NCBI GenBank assembly: GCA_019915015.1
Contig: JAHBBC010000014.1
Location: 1,054,001 to 1,118,000 of the forward strand
Length of the DNA: 64,000 nucleotides
DNA from: Auriscalpium vulgare
Lineage: Eukaryota; Basidiomycota; Agaricomycetes; Russulales; Auriscalpiaceae
Direction: 5' to 3'
Numbering within the stretch: position 1 is the first letter of the stretch; each line of letters begins with the position of its first letter. This document shows positions 46,615 through 58,495 of the stretch, piece by piece. Under the pieces are notes generated by a model, which had not been told where the DNA came from, did no database searches, and saw nothing but the letters and a program-made list of their open reading frames with translations. A program made the position numbers and the translations under genes.

Positions 46615-47860
46615 ATGTCTCTACAGTTGCTCTACTGGCTGACCCCGCTCTCGCAGTCGCAGGCTGCTCTTCTCTCCCTGGGCGCGCTCATCACGTATCA
46701 AGTCTGGCTGGTGATTTAATATCTCCATTTCCACCCGCTCGCGCATTTCCCTGGTCCACGGGCAGCAGCGGCTACCGAGATATGGCTGCCGTATCGAGAA
46801 CTGTACAAGCGCGAGTCTCTGTCAGATCTACGTATCCGACTTCACAAGAAATATGGTATGCCCAGCCCAGCTGAAGGTTACTTTTGAATCTCAAAGCAGC
46901 TCTGTAGGTGACATTATTCGCATCGCACCGAACGAGGTGAGTGCCCCTTCTTGCGCTTTCTGGCGTTTCGGCGGCTCACGGTCGCCATATGGGAGACAGC
47001 TGCATTTCGCTCGTCCAACTGTCTATATTGAAATATACAACATGAAGAATAGATGGGATAAGGACTACAGGCTCTACCGCGCATTCATGTTGGACACCTC
47101 CTCATTCGCGACAACGAGCATAGCGCAGTCAAGGCAGCGCCGACAGGTCCTGAGCCCTCTTTTTTCCCGAGCCGCAATTCTCCGCTTGCAGGGCGTTGTG
47201 TGGGATAGGGTATGTCCGCCAACTTATAGCTGCTCCGGTTGTTTACGCGTTGGGCCAGATCGTTGATCTTTGTGCTCTGAAGGAACGTGATCATGCTAGT
47301 AATGCCCCTACCGGTTCTCCGACGATGCGGCTAGCTCACAGACATCTCTTTTCAGGCAAATCAAGCGACCTCTTGTTTGGGTTCCGAGCATTTACTACCG
47401 ACACCATTACCTCTTTCTGTTTCGCGCAGAACTTCCATACCACCTCGCACCAGATTTTGAGGCCCCTCTCATTGTCGCCTTGGAAAACGGCCTCCCTTCT
47501 ATTACGTTGCGGAAATACTCTGCTGCTGCCCGTTGGATTATGCGAACGATACCGGAGTCGTTCCTCTTAAAACACGGTCCGCCATCAATAACCGCTGCCT
47601 TGACTTTCATCGGAGTAAGCCTCAGCTCCGCGCACCTGAAACCAACAGTAACGACGTCGTGTAACCTGCAGACACTCCGCAAACAGATTAAGGAAATCCT
47701 TCGCGATCCTAGCGTACTTCAAAACACGCCCCATCCGATCGTTTATCACGAGCTGCTCAGCCCTGAAGCGAACAAGGGGAACGCACTCCCCGACGAGACC
47801 GGACTGTTGGGCGAGGCACGCGTGCTCTTTGCCGCTGGCTCGAATACAATGTGCAGTCTC
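46615..47860 (+). pseudogene. Cytochrome P450 pseudogene (CYP monooxygenase)
   Basis: Starts with a membrane anchor (MSLQLLYWLTPLSQSQAALL), then an in-frame TAA inside the position expected for W-x-YLHFHPLAHFPGP, the proline-rich hinge. Exons continue with YRELYKRESLSDLRIRLHKK, GDIIRIAPNE, a C-helix block (NRWDKDYRLYRAF), RQRRQVLSPLFSR, then GKSSDLLFGFRAFTTDTITS. After LLGEARVLFAAGSNTM, the I-helix (usually AGSDTT), similarity stops. The K-helix ExxR and the haem-binding FxxGxRxCxG block are missing. With a nonsense codon and no haem domain, this is a dead gene. The sequence best resembles basidiomycete CYP families with the RREVLSPMFSR motif. Confidence 0.85.
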
Positions 47861-48897
47861 TCTGTGTTTTGCGGTAGAGTGGCGCGTGTGTTCTGGTCAC
47901 CTCAACCTCCCCGCCGCGCCGTGGCACGCCAGAATGCGTACTACTACCAGGCTTTTACGGGGCCAGCGACGAGTTCGTCTTTCTTGGGCTCACCCTCGAC
48001 ATAATCAGTGTGTGGCATCTTGCACGCGATCCTGCTGCAGCGACCATTTTTTTCAGTCCGGTCGACCCATGGATCGACTCGGAGGGCCAGGCCCGATATG
48101 TTTTCAAGCCTGATCGAAATCGCTGCGGTCGGCCAAGTGACAACCGGTGTCATGGGCTGGGGGATCATCCGCCTGCTCATTTACGTGCTTCGTATCGCAG
48201 CGGAGTCACAGCACCGTGTGGATAGGATGATGTGGGTCATCTCACCCGTCACGGTGAGTAGCACTTCAGCCTACCTGTTGCATTGAAGTATGTGATTTGT
48301 GCGGCTACTAATATTTGATCGTGTGCGTGGCCCTCGGACAAGCCGTCGGACGACAGTACTGAGTCCTGACCATCAGGATATGGGATGGGGGCACGAAAAG
48401 CATATAAATCAGAGCATAGTCTGTTCCCCCGATGACATACTCGGGATCATGAGACAGAACAGTCCAAATCTGGACGTAGAATTGACGGGTGGCAGAGTTA
48501 GTCTCCCTGAGGCAGAGTAGACAGATTCAACCTTCGCAGGCTCAGGATCATCTGCCTGAGGCAGAGTGTCAGCTCATGATGCTCTAGACTTGGGTCTGCA
48601 GCATGTCTTGCAAGAAAGTCATAGGATTAGTGAAGCGCAGGTGTAGACTCTGTAGACAACCTGCGAACAGTCACCACTAGTCGCTGGAGCCACAGCTAAA
48701 TATCATCTTTTGTACTACCGAAGCCAGTAGACTTGTTCAACCGACGATTCGAAGTCATCATCATCCTGTGGGGTGCGCGGTCGTACTGTGGCCCGGGAAA
48801 CCATCGAAGAGGACAAAGTAATCGTGGTTCGTCCAGAGCTCTCATCCAGGATGGTCGATCAGAAAGGCCGAGACGAGCAATGACATACTGCAGCATT
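47861..48897. other. Intergenic region after the P450 remnant
   Basis: About 1 kb. The expected P450 C-terminal sequence is absent. An open stretch at 48,008-48,286 is hydrophobic in part but matches nothing. CCTGAGGCAGAGT occurs twice near 48,507 and 48,556. Confidence 0.5.
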
Positions 48898-50550
48898 TCA
48901 TCGGTCTACGCCATGCGTGACAGGCAAATCCAGCTCCTCCATTGCATGACGACCCCTTCTTGCCCAGTAGCCGACCGTCTCTGGATCTTGGAACCACATC
49001 GACACCGTGCCGTCACCCAATGCATCCGCAGAGGGCTTCTTTGCGTCATTGCCGGGTTTCTTGGGACCGTCCGACTGGGGATCCCACAGTCCGCCACTCC
49101 GTACCCAGGCAGCGACATTGTCCTGCAAACGGACAGAGTGCAGAATTCCGACGACCGCGAGGAGCGTCTCGTCGAGCTGTGGGTCAGGGTTTGCGTTGGC
49201 GAGAGCTTGCTCCGAGGATGATGAGGTCGAGCCGGCATCGGGATCAGCTTGCCCTTGCGCACGTCGTGCGGCGGCTTTCAAGTTCTTCTTCTCCTTTCGT
49301 TTGCGCTTCTTGACTATCATTGAATCTTCGTCCGCCCCTGCGTCCAGCGCAGATGTTAAGTGCGCTAAGTCGTGTGCATCATCTTGTAACGCCTTCACGC
49401 GTTCGAGTTCAGCTAGGTCCACATTCCGTTGCGCCTGCGTATACTCGGGTACACAAAGGTGATTGTAGGGTTGGAGTACGGCTTTGAGGGGAGAGTCGTC
49501 GAGGAGGAGCGTGGTAAGAGCGGAATGCTCGACGTCATTCGCGGAGGGTAGGGCGGAAGGTGGTTCGGGATGTATGCGTGGGGAGTCTGGGGAGGACGAT
49601 GCTATCGATGAGTGCGAGGCGGCTGGGAAGGCGGAGAGAGCAATGCAGGAAACGCGGCCCAGGGTTTGGCGAGGTCTTTCACAGTCTGCACTTTGCGGTC
49701 TGCGTGAAGCGTTAGCGAACTCATGACTGGGCGGCGAGACGAGAAATGACACATATATTCACACTCTAGATAGCACAGGTAAAGGGAACTTACGATAGTG
49801 ATCCTGTGCCAATCCGAGCGTGTCGCGCGCCCACACAGCGAGCAGGTTGACACGATCGCCTTCAAATGAGTGCTCGACCATGTCGCCGACATTGTGTGGT
49901 TGTGCGGAGCTCCAGACCATGACATCGAGCCACTGACGTGTCGCGTCGCTGAAGAGGTACGCGCGTAGCGTGGTAAGATACGGCCTGCGGTGGACCTTGC
50001 GCGGCTGGGGAGGGGCCGGTGGGGCGTTTCGCGCTGGCCGTGGCGGGCGCGCAGAGCGAAGGAGTAGGGCGCCGTTCAGATCCAGGATGAGCAGCTTCCG
50101 CGAAGGCACGGTCAAACGTGCAGATGGTGTTTCGGACAGGGCGAGGTAGGAGGGGGTCGGGCTACCGGGATCTGGGGGCGTTACTGATCGGGAGCGCGGA
50201 CGAGAGTCGTCCACATTGCCTCTGGAAGGGGGAGAAGAGCGCGGTAAAACGTAAGGGCTGGATGCGTAGGGCGGGGGCGTGTGGCGGGACGAGTAGCGGT
50301 GCTGAGAAGACGACGGCGCGTCGCTCCAGCGGGACGGGGACGAACTCCTATGCGCGTCCGTAGAGTAGAATCTTCGGGAGCTCGGGCTCTGGTATGGATG
50401 CCTGGAGCTGTTTGCATCGTATCCCCTGCCGCCGCGGGAGTAGAACGCGTCCCAGTAATGTGCGTCGTATGCAGCTTGGTCGGCGTACCGGTCGTCTCGC
50501 CACGCGGAGCTATACGCATCGTACCCGTACTTCTCGTTCTCTCCGGCCAT
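48898..50550 (-). CDS. FCP1/NIF-type HAD phosphatase-like protein
   Basis: Belongs to the FCP1-homology family, whose members remove phosphates from RNA polymerase II CTD or similar substrates. Start: ATG of MAGENEKYGYDAYSSAW. The N-terminal 150 residues are Ser/Arg/Tyr-rich and disordered. The domain starts at RKLLILDLNGALLLRS. Active FCP1 enzymes have DxDx(T/V); here the second Asp is Asn and the Thr is Ala. Then come VHRRPYLTTLRAYLF, WLDVMVWSSAQPHNV and KVQTVKDLAKPWAAF, and HSALTTLLLDDSPLKAVLQ with the second Asp pair (LLDDSP). The C-terminal part has a basic patch (KKRKRKEKKNLKAAARR). At least two introns are required, near 49,690-49,800 and 49,580-49,640. Catalytic activity is doubtful. 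Confidence 0.82.
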
Positions 50551-50984
50551 CCTTGAAGAAGAAAATAGGAGACGTCGAAGCGACGGCGCTCGTACGGAAA
50601 GGCGGAAGGCAGACAGTTTGCTGTCTTTGCGAACGGACGACAGGTCTACAATTCTCAGCAGTGTCAGGCAATCACACGAGCACACAGACTTCACACAGAC
50701 TTACATTTGAGTGAGGATGGAGGATTATTGAGCGGCGACACGTTTCGGGCAGGGTGTTATGAGGGACTGCGCAAACTGACGGGCTTCTCAGCGCGTGCTA
50801 AGTTATCAGCCTGAGGCGCCCAGCCATACATAGGTGCATGGCAGCCAACGCGATGTTCGCTCTCATCTCCGGTAGCCGTGTTGATAGCAAGTGCAGCGTG
50901 CGTAGGGTGACACTGGTATATAAGTAAAGTAGATGCGATGCGGGTACCAGCAATTGGGCGAGGCGAAATGGCCATTGAAAACGG
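50551..50984. other. Intergenic between MAD1 and the FCP1-like gene
   Basis: About 430 bases, MAD1 3' UTR and FCP1-like promoter; both genes read leftwards. No other feature seen. Confidence 0.7.
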
Positions 50985-53490
50985 CTACGACTCTCCCTGT
51001 TCTTCCTGATTCCTCTTCCACGTCTCATAGCATCCCAGTGTCACACTCGCCAGAAAACATGGAATGCTCTGCTCTATCTCGACCCAGTTTCGCATCAGCT
51101 GCGGCAGTTCTTCCGGCCCGCCTTCGCCCTGCGCAATCAACTGCATTCGTGCGCCGTCGTCCCTGGAGGTTGGTCGGAACACGAACGCTGCGTTCAGATC
51201 GTACTGCGACGTGACGCGCACGGTACCGTTCTGCTGGAACGCGAGCTTCACGCCCATGATGGCCCCGATGGCCTCGCGGAACTCCGCGCTCTTAGCGGTG
51301 AACACCTGCACTCGCAAAGGTCAGGAATCCGGCGGGACAAAGCCCCGCCAAGGGAACGCACCTGGCGCAAGCGCAACATCTGCTTCTCTTTCTGCTTCAA
51401 GGCATCTTCCAGGGTCCTCTTTTCCTCGCTGACCACGTCTAAACTCTCCCGCGGAATCAAGTCCGCGTGGCCGTTCGTAGCGGTCGTGTGCACACCCTGC
51501 GTCTCCAAGTCGGCCAACCGTTTGAGTAAAGCGTCGTTTTCGCCTTTCAAGCGATCCAATGCAGCTTGTCTCAAGTCGAACCACTCCTGAGCGGGATTCT
51601 CCTTCATGGAGAGGATGCGAACTCCAGGCGGCACATGGTGTCCTGCTCCAATCTCGCCGCGCAGCTCGAACAGAGTTTGTTCCAGTGTTTCAATCTTCTC
51701 GAGGTGCTGCTCTGTAGCGGCCTCGCTTTCCGAGAGAGCTAGATAACACGTACATCTCAATTGTCTGAAAGGGCGCGGTCGGGAACCCACCTTTCTGCGC
51801 TTCTCGTGCTGCTTGTCGCTCCTTCTCAAGCTCTTCAATCTGGTCCGGTTTGGGATCAGACAAAGGAGGTCGTTTCTCCAGTTGCTCAATTTCTGCTTGC
51901 ATCTCGCGATTTTGGGACTTGTACTCGTCAACGAGGAGCTCGAGCTCCTTGATGTGCTGCTCCTTGGCCGTGTCGAGTCCATCGCCGCCTTCCACTAGTG
52001 CTTCAGAGACATAGCTAGCCTACGATTTCAGGGCACCATCAGCTAGACATATACCACAGGAAAAGGACTTTGACTTACGTTCAACGTTTGTAAGAAACCG
52101 ATCTCCCTGTCGGCGAGAACAGCGGCGCGCTCTAGTCGAGCAATCTTGTCCTGCGCTGAACGAGCGGACTGTTGCAGCTGCTCTATCACAGCACGAGCCT
52201 CGACCGTGCTAGCGAGCGCGTCGGCAAGCTCTGCCTCGCGTTGCCGGAGGAGGGCAGTGGTAGAGCCGTGCTCCTCAAGAAGGCGAGCGTGAGTGAGGCG
52301 AAGCGCGGTCAAGCTTTGCGTGACAGAGACTGGTGTCTCAGAGGCCGAGTCTGTACGAGCAGCTTTGCTAGCCCTACGCATACGGGAGGTAGTTCAACTA
52401 AGAGTGAAACATGACAGTGCTAACGACGTACCACTCCTCGCGCTCCTTACGCGCCGCTTGCAATTCGGCCTCGAGTCTGAATACCCTTTCCCTGAGGTCC
52501 GAGACACCAAGAACTTTCCGCTCCAAGCCCCGCTTTTCCTCGCGTAGAACCTCGATACTAGTATTCCGCTCGCGCATACCAGTGAGCTCCAGGCTCATAC
52601 GCGCGTTCATCGCTTCAAGCTTCCGTACGTAGCCGGCCTGGCGTTGCAGCTCGTCACGGAGTACATCCCAGCTCTTTTCCTCGAGGTTCCGACGCTGCAA
52701 TTCCTCCAGCGCAGGGCCCAGGCTGTCCAGTTGGCTCTGTAGCTCCTCGACTGTGTGACTGCGCGCGTCCGCTACCCTCCTGAGCTCACGCAGCTCATCA
52801 TCGAGGAGCAACGCCTGCCGCGTCGCGGCGGAGAGCTGGGCCTTCTGTGAGTCGATGGTCTTGGAAGATGCGCGCGAGAAGGTGGCATGCGTGTCCTTAA
52901 GGTCAGCGTGTTCCTGTTGTAGCGTAGCCAGCGCATTTCGCAAACGGCGCAGCTCTTGGTCTGCTTCCCGCTGTTGACGTGCAATCAATGTGAAGCAGAG
53001 TGAATTGTTAAACAGAGGTAGGCGCACCTTTTCCTCTTCGCGCTCGGTCTGCTCCCGTTCTTTCTCTTCCCTCTCCTCCTTCTCGCGTTCTGCTAGCCAC
53101 CGCCGATCACCCTCGAGTCGCTCAATTATGATGTCCTTCTCTCGCAGCTTCGACTCCAGTTCGATCTTCGCGGTATGCGCTGCCACTAGCTGACGTTCGA
53201 CGGATGCATGCGCGAGCGTCGATGTGAAGGCTTGCGAGCGCTGCTGGCGCTTCGCCGACGACAGGTGGGGATCTGCAGGCGTGGAAGACGGGGTGAGAAA
53301 TGGTGTGCGATCTAAGAACCGATACTGGCTTGTCCACGTCCACTTCAACCGAGACGGACTGCAGGATTCTCTTTGACGTACCCCGTTCGAGTTCCGCTGC
53401 GAGAGAGTCGCGTTTGGAGGCAGTGGTTCTGACCGACGCCGGGATGCGGCTGGATGAGCTCAACGGTGTGGAGAAGTTACTTGAGTTCAT
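50985..53490 (-). CDS. mad1: Spindle-assembly checkpoint protein MAD1
   Basis: Coiled-coil scaffold that places Mad2 at unattached kinetochores. Start: ATG of MNSSNFSTPLSSSSRIPASV. Most of the protein is heptad-rich Glu/Arg/Leu coiled coil (for example ELRELRRVADARSHTVEELQ). Near the C-terminus is VRILSMKENPAQEW, which fits the Mad2-interaction motif of Mad1 proteins, then LDRLKGENDAL with an RLK triplet, the Bub1-contact motif in other species. The C-terminal RWD-like domain reads FTAKSAEFREAIGAIMGVKL, NGTVRVTSQY and EIEQSIPCFLASVTLGCYE, ending at EEQGES. Several short introns interrupt it. Only 189 bases separate its start from the divergent second DUF262 gene. Confidence 0.88.
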
Positions 53491-53679
53491 AGCGGCAAGC
53501 CCACTCGCTCAGCGGAGCGCAGAGGAGGGGAGTATCAGTGAGTAAGAATAGGCGAGGCGACGAACGTTGAAGGACAAGTGAAGTGGCCAAGCGCGAGTGT
53601 GGCCTCGGAGATTGAAGCCACGACCCCGCGTCATGGACTTTTGTCCGTGACCACCACCTCGGACTCAACCCGCTCTGCA
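53491..53679. promoter_or_regulatory. Compact bidirectional promoter, MAD1 / DUF262 gene 2
   Basis: Only 189 bases separate the two start codons, so the core promoters and 5' UTRs must overlap or abut. No TATA box is obvious. Confidence 0.55.
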
Positions 53680-55844
53680 ATGCCTCGAGACCCTGATACC
53701 GACGTATCGTCTGAGGACTCCTTCAGCGACGTGCCGCTAGCTTCGCAGAGCAAAGGAAGAAAGAAAGCACCGCAGGAGTACAAGATCAAGCACGCGCTGA
53801 AGCCGCCCCGCACCACGACCTATACTGCACAGGCCCTCTACGGTGCGCTCACCTGTGTGCATACAGTCTTGACGACTATAGCTCAGGAGTATCCAGACCA
53901 AATTGTCGAAGAAGTCATTGATTTGAACCCCGAGTATCAGCGCGGTAAGGACGCCCCGAGCGCGCTAGCGCACCAGAACATATGGCCTGATCTATTTCTC
54001 AGAGATCGTATGGTCAGACGAGAAGCAAATAGGTCTCATTGACTCCATATTCCGCAACTTCTACATACCGCCTCTCATTTTTGGTACGGGTGCTTCGTCG
54101 TCATCGTCTTACTGGCTCTATGTGAACTCTTCGCGCGAAAGCCGTGTCCATCGCAGATGACGGTTCTGAAAAGCGTGTTTGCATTGACGGAAAGCAGCGT
54201 TTGTCTTCAATACGAAGGTGTGTAAAATCATTCTGCCCTACAGACGACCTCCATATGCTAATATCAGCATCCAGATTCATGGAAGGCTCCGTAAGTCGCT
54301 GGCGTGCTTCCAGCTTGCTAGCAAATTATTGACGTGCTTCTCCCTCGCTCATAGCTTTTTCGTGAGTGCACTGTCTCAGTGTGTGCTTCCAGGGCATGTG
54401 CTTAGCATTGCCATTGCCTCCTTGTTCTACGCATTGCATGCTGCCAGATCGCGACCAGTAAGTCCTCAATGTTCCATACGCGCCTGTGTCCAGGATTTTT
54501 GACCGGCGTTCATCCTGACTGTTTCATTCCTAGAGAGACGAAGGCCAGATACTACTACTCGCACCCCACGAAACACGAGCTTCCCATAAAATATAAACGA
54601 CTCTTCGCAAATAAGCAAATCGTGTGCATAGAGTACACCAATCTTACCGACGACGACGAGCGCGAGATCTTCCGGGTAAGCCTCCATTTAGACCTCATGA
54701 GTGCGGCGCGCTCATCCTCGCAATCGCAGCGCGTCCAACTCGGCATGGCGCTGACCGCCGCCGAGAAGATGAAGGCCGAGCAGAAGACCGAGCGCGGCGA
54801 ACTCGTGACGAGCCTCTCCGCGAGCTACACACTCTCCCTCGAGGTGCTCGGCTTCGGCACGAAGCGCGACAGTGCGTATCGCTGGACCGCGCAATCGGTA
54901 TACATGATCACCAAGCACCCACACGCGAGCGTTGCGACGACTTCGGTGCAGCTGACCAAGTGGCTCTCTGATACTACGCCCGTGGCGCCCGAGCTCGCTG
55001 CGAGCATCCGCGAGACGTTTCAACTGCTCGTCGACGTGCTCAAAGAGGACAAGTCATGCCTGCATGTCGTGAGCGGGCCCACAACGATTGCGCCTGTCGA
55101 CCTGGTGATGATGGTACTCCTCGTGGATCGGTGTAAGGCGGTGCTGAAGAGGGAGAATCTCGGGAAGGCCATCAGGATGCTGCGTACGGAGGTGCGAAAG
55201 GAGTTCTCAGATATGATGTGGAAGAGCACACTTCTGGAAGCGTACTTTCGGGTCATACAGAAGCTGGAAAGAGAGGGGGATCAGGTTCTGGAGGGGGGGA
55301 TGGGGTCACAGATGGATGTTGACCTTCCCACCCAGGCTCAAAAAAATGGTGAGTAATCCATCAGCAGTACTTACGTGAGGAGCTCACTTTGACTGTGACA
55401 GGAGGAGTGCATGTGATTCCTAGCAAGCGCCCTGCCAATCATGCTGGGCCCACACACCATAGTCCCACACCTCCTAGAACCCATGGCTCTTCAAGGCTGG
55501 ACCAAATTAGGATGGCCAAGGCAGGAAGTCATCCAGCTCCCATTCCCACCCAGTCATCACAACTTGCACCACTTGGTGGCCAACCCCTGCGCATCCAGAC
55601 CCAGTCTGGCTTGCAGCAATATCCACCTTCCCATTTCTCTTACACACAAAATGGTGCTGGCCTGCAGAACAATGTTGCATTGGGCAGCATTTCCAGCCCT
55701 TCACTGTTCTCTCCAAGGTTGGAGCAGCCTGGTGATAACAGCCAGGCAAGAGGGAATGGGAGTGGCAGAGGCTCTGTTGAGAGGGGTATGAAGGATAGGA
55801 ATGATAGGTTTCATCCTTATCAGGGCCAGGATCCTAGGAGATGA
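53680..55844 (+). CDS. DUF262 (GmrSD-N-like) protein, second copy
   Basis: Paralogue of the gene at 36231, with introns at the same places (after ALY, after EYQRG, after PPLIF, after LSSIRR). Start: ATG of MPRDPDTDVSSEDSFSDVP, acidic and serine-rich like copy 1. The DUF262 core reads IVEEVIDLNPEYQRG, KQIGLIDSIFRNFYIPPLIF, VCIDGKQRLSSIRR and FANKQIVCIEYTNLTDDDERE. The helical half continues with RVQLGMALTAAEKMKAEQ, QLTKWLSDTTPVAPELAASI, and APVDLVMMVLLVDRCKAVL. The tail is Pro/Gln/Ser-rich and lacks the RS repeats of copy 1. Bases 54,220-54,540 contain short exons that I could not place exactly. Nuclease activity cannot be judged; the bacterial partner domain DUF1524 (HNH) is not seen. Confidence 0.8.
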
Positions 55845-56163
55845 TGAGGTCTTTTTTTCTTGCCCTCTGCATGATACACCTGTTTTATTTGCTGTCATTA
55901 TTTGCATTATGACTTTGTACCATGTATACACTCTTTTCATAATGCCAGTAGCTCTTGATATCAGTGACGGTAGATGTCATGACTGTTTCGTTGAAAATGA
56001 ATCACACTAGATGCTGCAGTTCACCCTATAGTAAGACTTAGTATTCAGCTGTTCCAGTAGCACACAGAGATTATGCTGGTGATGGGTATGGCAGATTGGG
56101 TATAATGATTTGGGTGTACGGTAAAATTCTTTGAAATGAACTAGTGCTGAGAAGCAACTGACA
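55845..56163. other. Convergent intergenic region
   Basis: About 320 AT-rich bases, 3' UTRs of the DUF262 copy and the next minus-strand gene. Confidence 0.7.
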
Positions 56164-57251
56164 TTACACAGCTGGATGAGTTACTGTGACAAACACTCGT
56201 TGCCCTGTGATCCCCACTGGATGGGACATATCATACTCACTCGAGATATAAACAAATCCCCCGCACGTCGTCGTGCTCGCGGGGGCCGCGTCCTGCCCTG
56301 GTGCAAGCCACTCGCTCAGATCGCTCTGCTTACGTTTCAGCGGAGCGGGGCCGGGAGGCAGCGCGGGACCGTGTTTCTTGTCGGCCATGCACTTGCAGCG
56401 CCGCTTCTCTCCAAAGGAGCGCGGACGTGCATACGAGCTCGAGCCGGGCGTGAGCGGTGTTGCGTTAACTCTGTGCGTAAAGTGTCAGCGGACGCAGAGC
56501 AGAGTATATGCGGGCATGACGCACGAAAAGCGCAGAGAGGTAGAGGCGCGGAGGGCGCGGACAACGAGATCGATGCGCGTCTTATTGTCAATTGCCGGGT
56601 CGGCGATGATGACGTAGGTCAGACGGAAGTTCAAAAACGACGTCTTGGGGAGGGACGCTATCCTGCGCAGCTGTTGGGCGAGTGTAGAGAAGGCCATGTC
56701 GGCCGTCAGGTACTCATCGCAGTCAACAACAGTCTCCTTTGAAATGCCATTATTGGAAAGAGGTACGGATAGATGATCATGCGGTGCGTACCGAGGCCGC
56801 GAGCTTGCCGGCTATCATCGCGTTTGATGCGTCTCCGAGGCCCGCGATGGTCTGGTGGCTGTTTCAGAAAACAAAACAGAGAATGATCCACATCGAGGAT
56901 GTGACTACGCACCTTCCCAAGGCCCACTGCACGCGAACGTGCCTTGTCGACGCGGTCGGACTTCTGCTTCTTGCGGGGCGGGGCGACGGCAGGCGTCGGC
57001 GACGGGGAGGATGCTGTTGATCTATGACCTTGAGGCACATGCCGTACAATGCGCTGCGCCTGCTCCTTCTTGGCGCGCTGATTGGCCTTATACTGCTCGT
57101 TGTATCTGCGCCTCTTGTCGCGACAGGCCTGGCACTGTTTCCAGAATGCGTCCGGCATTTGGGCAGAGCATTTGGAGCATGTTTTTAGTGCGCTGGTCGG
57201 AGTGGGCGCTTGTGGAGGAGGCGAGGAGATGGGAAAAGGCGCGAGGTCCAT
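56164..57251 (-). CDS. Hypothetical protein with Cys-rich N-terminal motif
   Basis: Start: ATG of MDLAPFPISSPPPQAPTPTS. The N-terminus has KTCSKCSAQMPDAFWKQCQA then CRDKRRRYNEQYK, four cysteines as CxxC and CxxC, which could bind zinc, followed by a basic helix. A middle exon reads TVVDCDEYLTADMAFSTLAQ and later LNFRLTYVIIADPAIDNKTR. The last exon has a Pro-rich linker and ends GGFVYISSEYDMSHPVGITG then QRVFVTVTHPAV. The Cys start and the SHPxGIxGQR ending recur in hypothetical proteins of Agaricomycetes as far as I recall. Exon borders at 56,735-56,920 are uncertain, because two frames are open there. Function unknown; a DNA- or RNA-binding role is only a guess from the basic Cys motif. Confidence 0.6.
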
Positions 57252-58495
57252 GGGCAAGGAACGAGGCTTTCGCTGGTGGACTTTGCGGTGGAGGCTGGAC
57301 AGTCCGAGCCGGACGCGACGCAAGTCACGGTGACGCGACGTGTTCGTAGTCTTTGTCTTTTCGCCGGTCGGTGACCCCCCCAAATTCGGAAGGTCGATTA
57401 TGTCATATTTGCGGGGGCCGAAATTGTCGTCGGAGTTCGTACTTACCTGTGGGTGGGATTCGACCATTGTCCGATCCCGCAAGCTCTCTTTTCCTTTACC
57501 CCACCGTCGTCGTGACCCCGTCGCCCCTCTATCCGTCCCGCCCCCGACCAGCAGTGCCGGGCGCGTTACGATCCTGGTATCCTCGCAGTATTCCCTTCCC
57601 CCGCCGTCTAAATGCGCCACGCGGGTCTGACGCGTTCTCAACGCGTTCTCGACGCGTTTTCCAGAGCCTGGCGCCAGGCGCGCGGCCCTTCTCGCCTCCC
57701 ACCTCCCTGCAAGCCTCCCCCTTCACTTCGCGCGTGCCGACCTCACGTGTTGGGCCCGGGAGTCGCGTGCGGCAGCGCGCGTCGGCGGCGGCGCAGGGTG
57801 GCCGGCCACAGTGCTCGAGCGCCGGCGTCGTCGTTTGGGAGCAGCATTGGGACCACCGTGGTCTTTCTGGGAGCCATGTAAGCAGCGGCGCTCGTGCCCT
57901 CTCGTGTACCTCTGGGTGCACGAGCCGCAACGGGGCACGAGCGGCGTCATACAGATTGATACATGACCCGGTTCTTACTTGTATAGTAGATAATAAATGC
58001 ATTAGATAGAGCAATATACTCATGGCCCTCATTTGCATTCTCGCATGCGCTGTCTCGAGTGGCGAGGTGTATTGTCTCGTGCTTCAGATCTTCCGACTCT
58101 AGCCTACATTTATGTGACCCTTATACAGTAGCTTCAGTGTCTAATGCAGTTCAAAACGACGGAGCTTAAAAATTAACTTGATGCCGAAGCCCGCCGAGCC
58201 TCATTCCGGATTTGGGGGCGTGACTGACTGGCGAAAAGACGCCAACTCGTGTTCGTTACCGTGACACAGTGGGGGTCACGGTGTTGAATGCCGCGCGTGC
58301 CGGCCCGGAGTATCCACTTCACTCGATCCACCACACTCCGTCCGTGGCATACATCAACACGACCGGGCCTTTCCCAGCAGACCCAATCTCCTTTGGAGAG
58401 TCTGCTTCTTGCCCGCAGGTGAGTTGTTCTGTCCGCTGCTGGGATTAGGCAGCACAATGCGACCACTTACAAACTCCATCATTCTACAGTTATCA
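57252..58495. other. Divergent intergenic region
   Basis: About 1.2 kb between the hypothetical gene and the F-box gene. The end of it probably holds a 5' UTR intron of the F-box gene (GTGAGT donor at 58,420, CTACAG acceptor ending 58,490). GC-rich ORFs at 57.3-58.0 kb overlap on both strands and are unconvincing. Confidence 0.5.
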
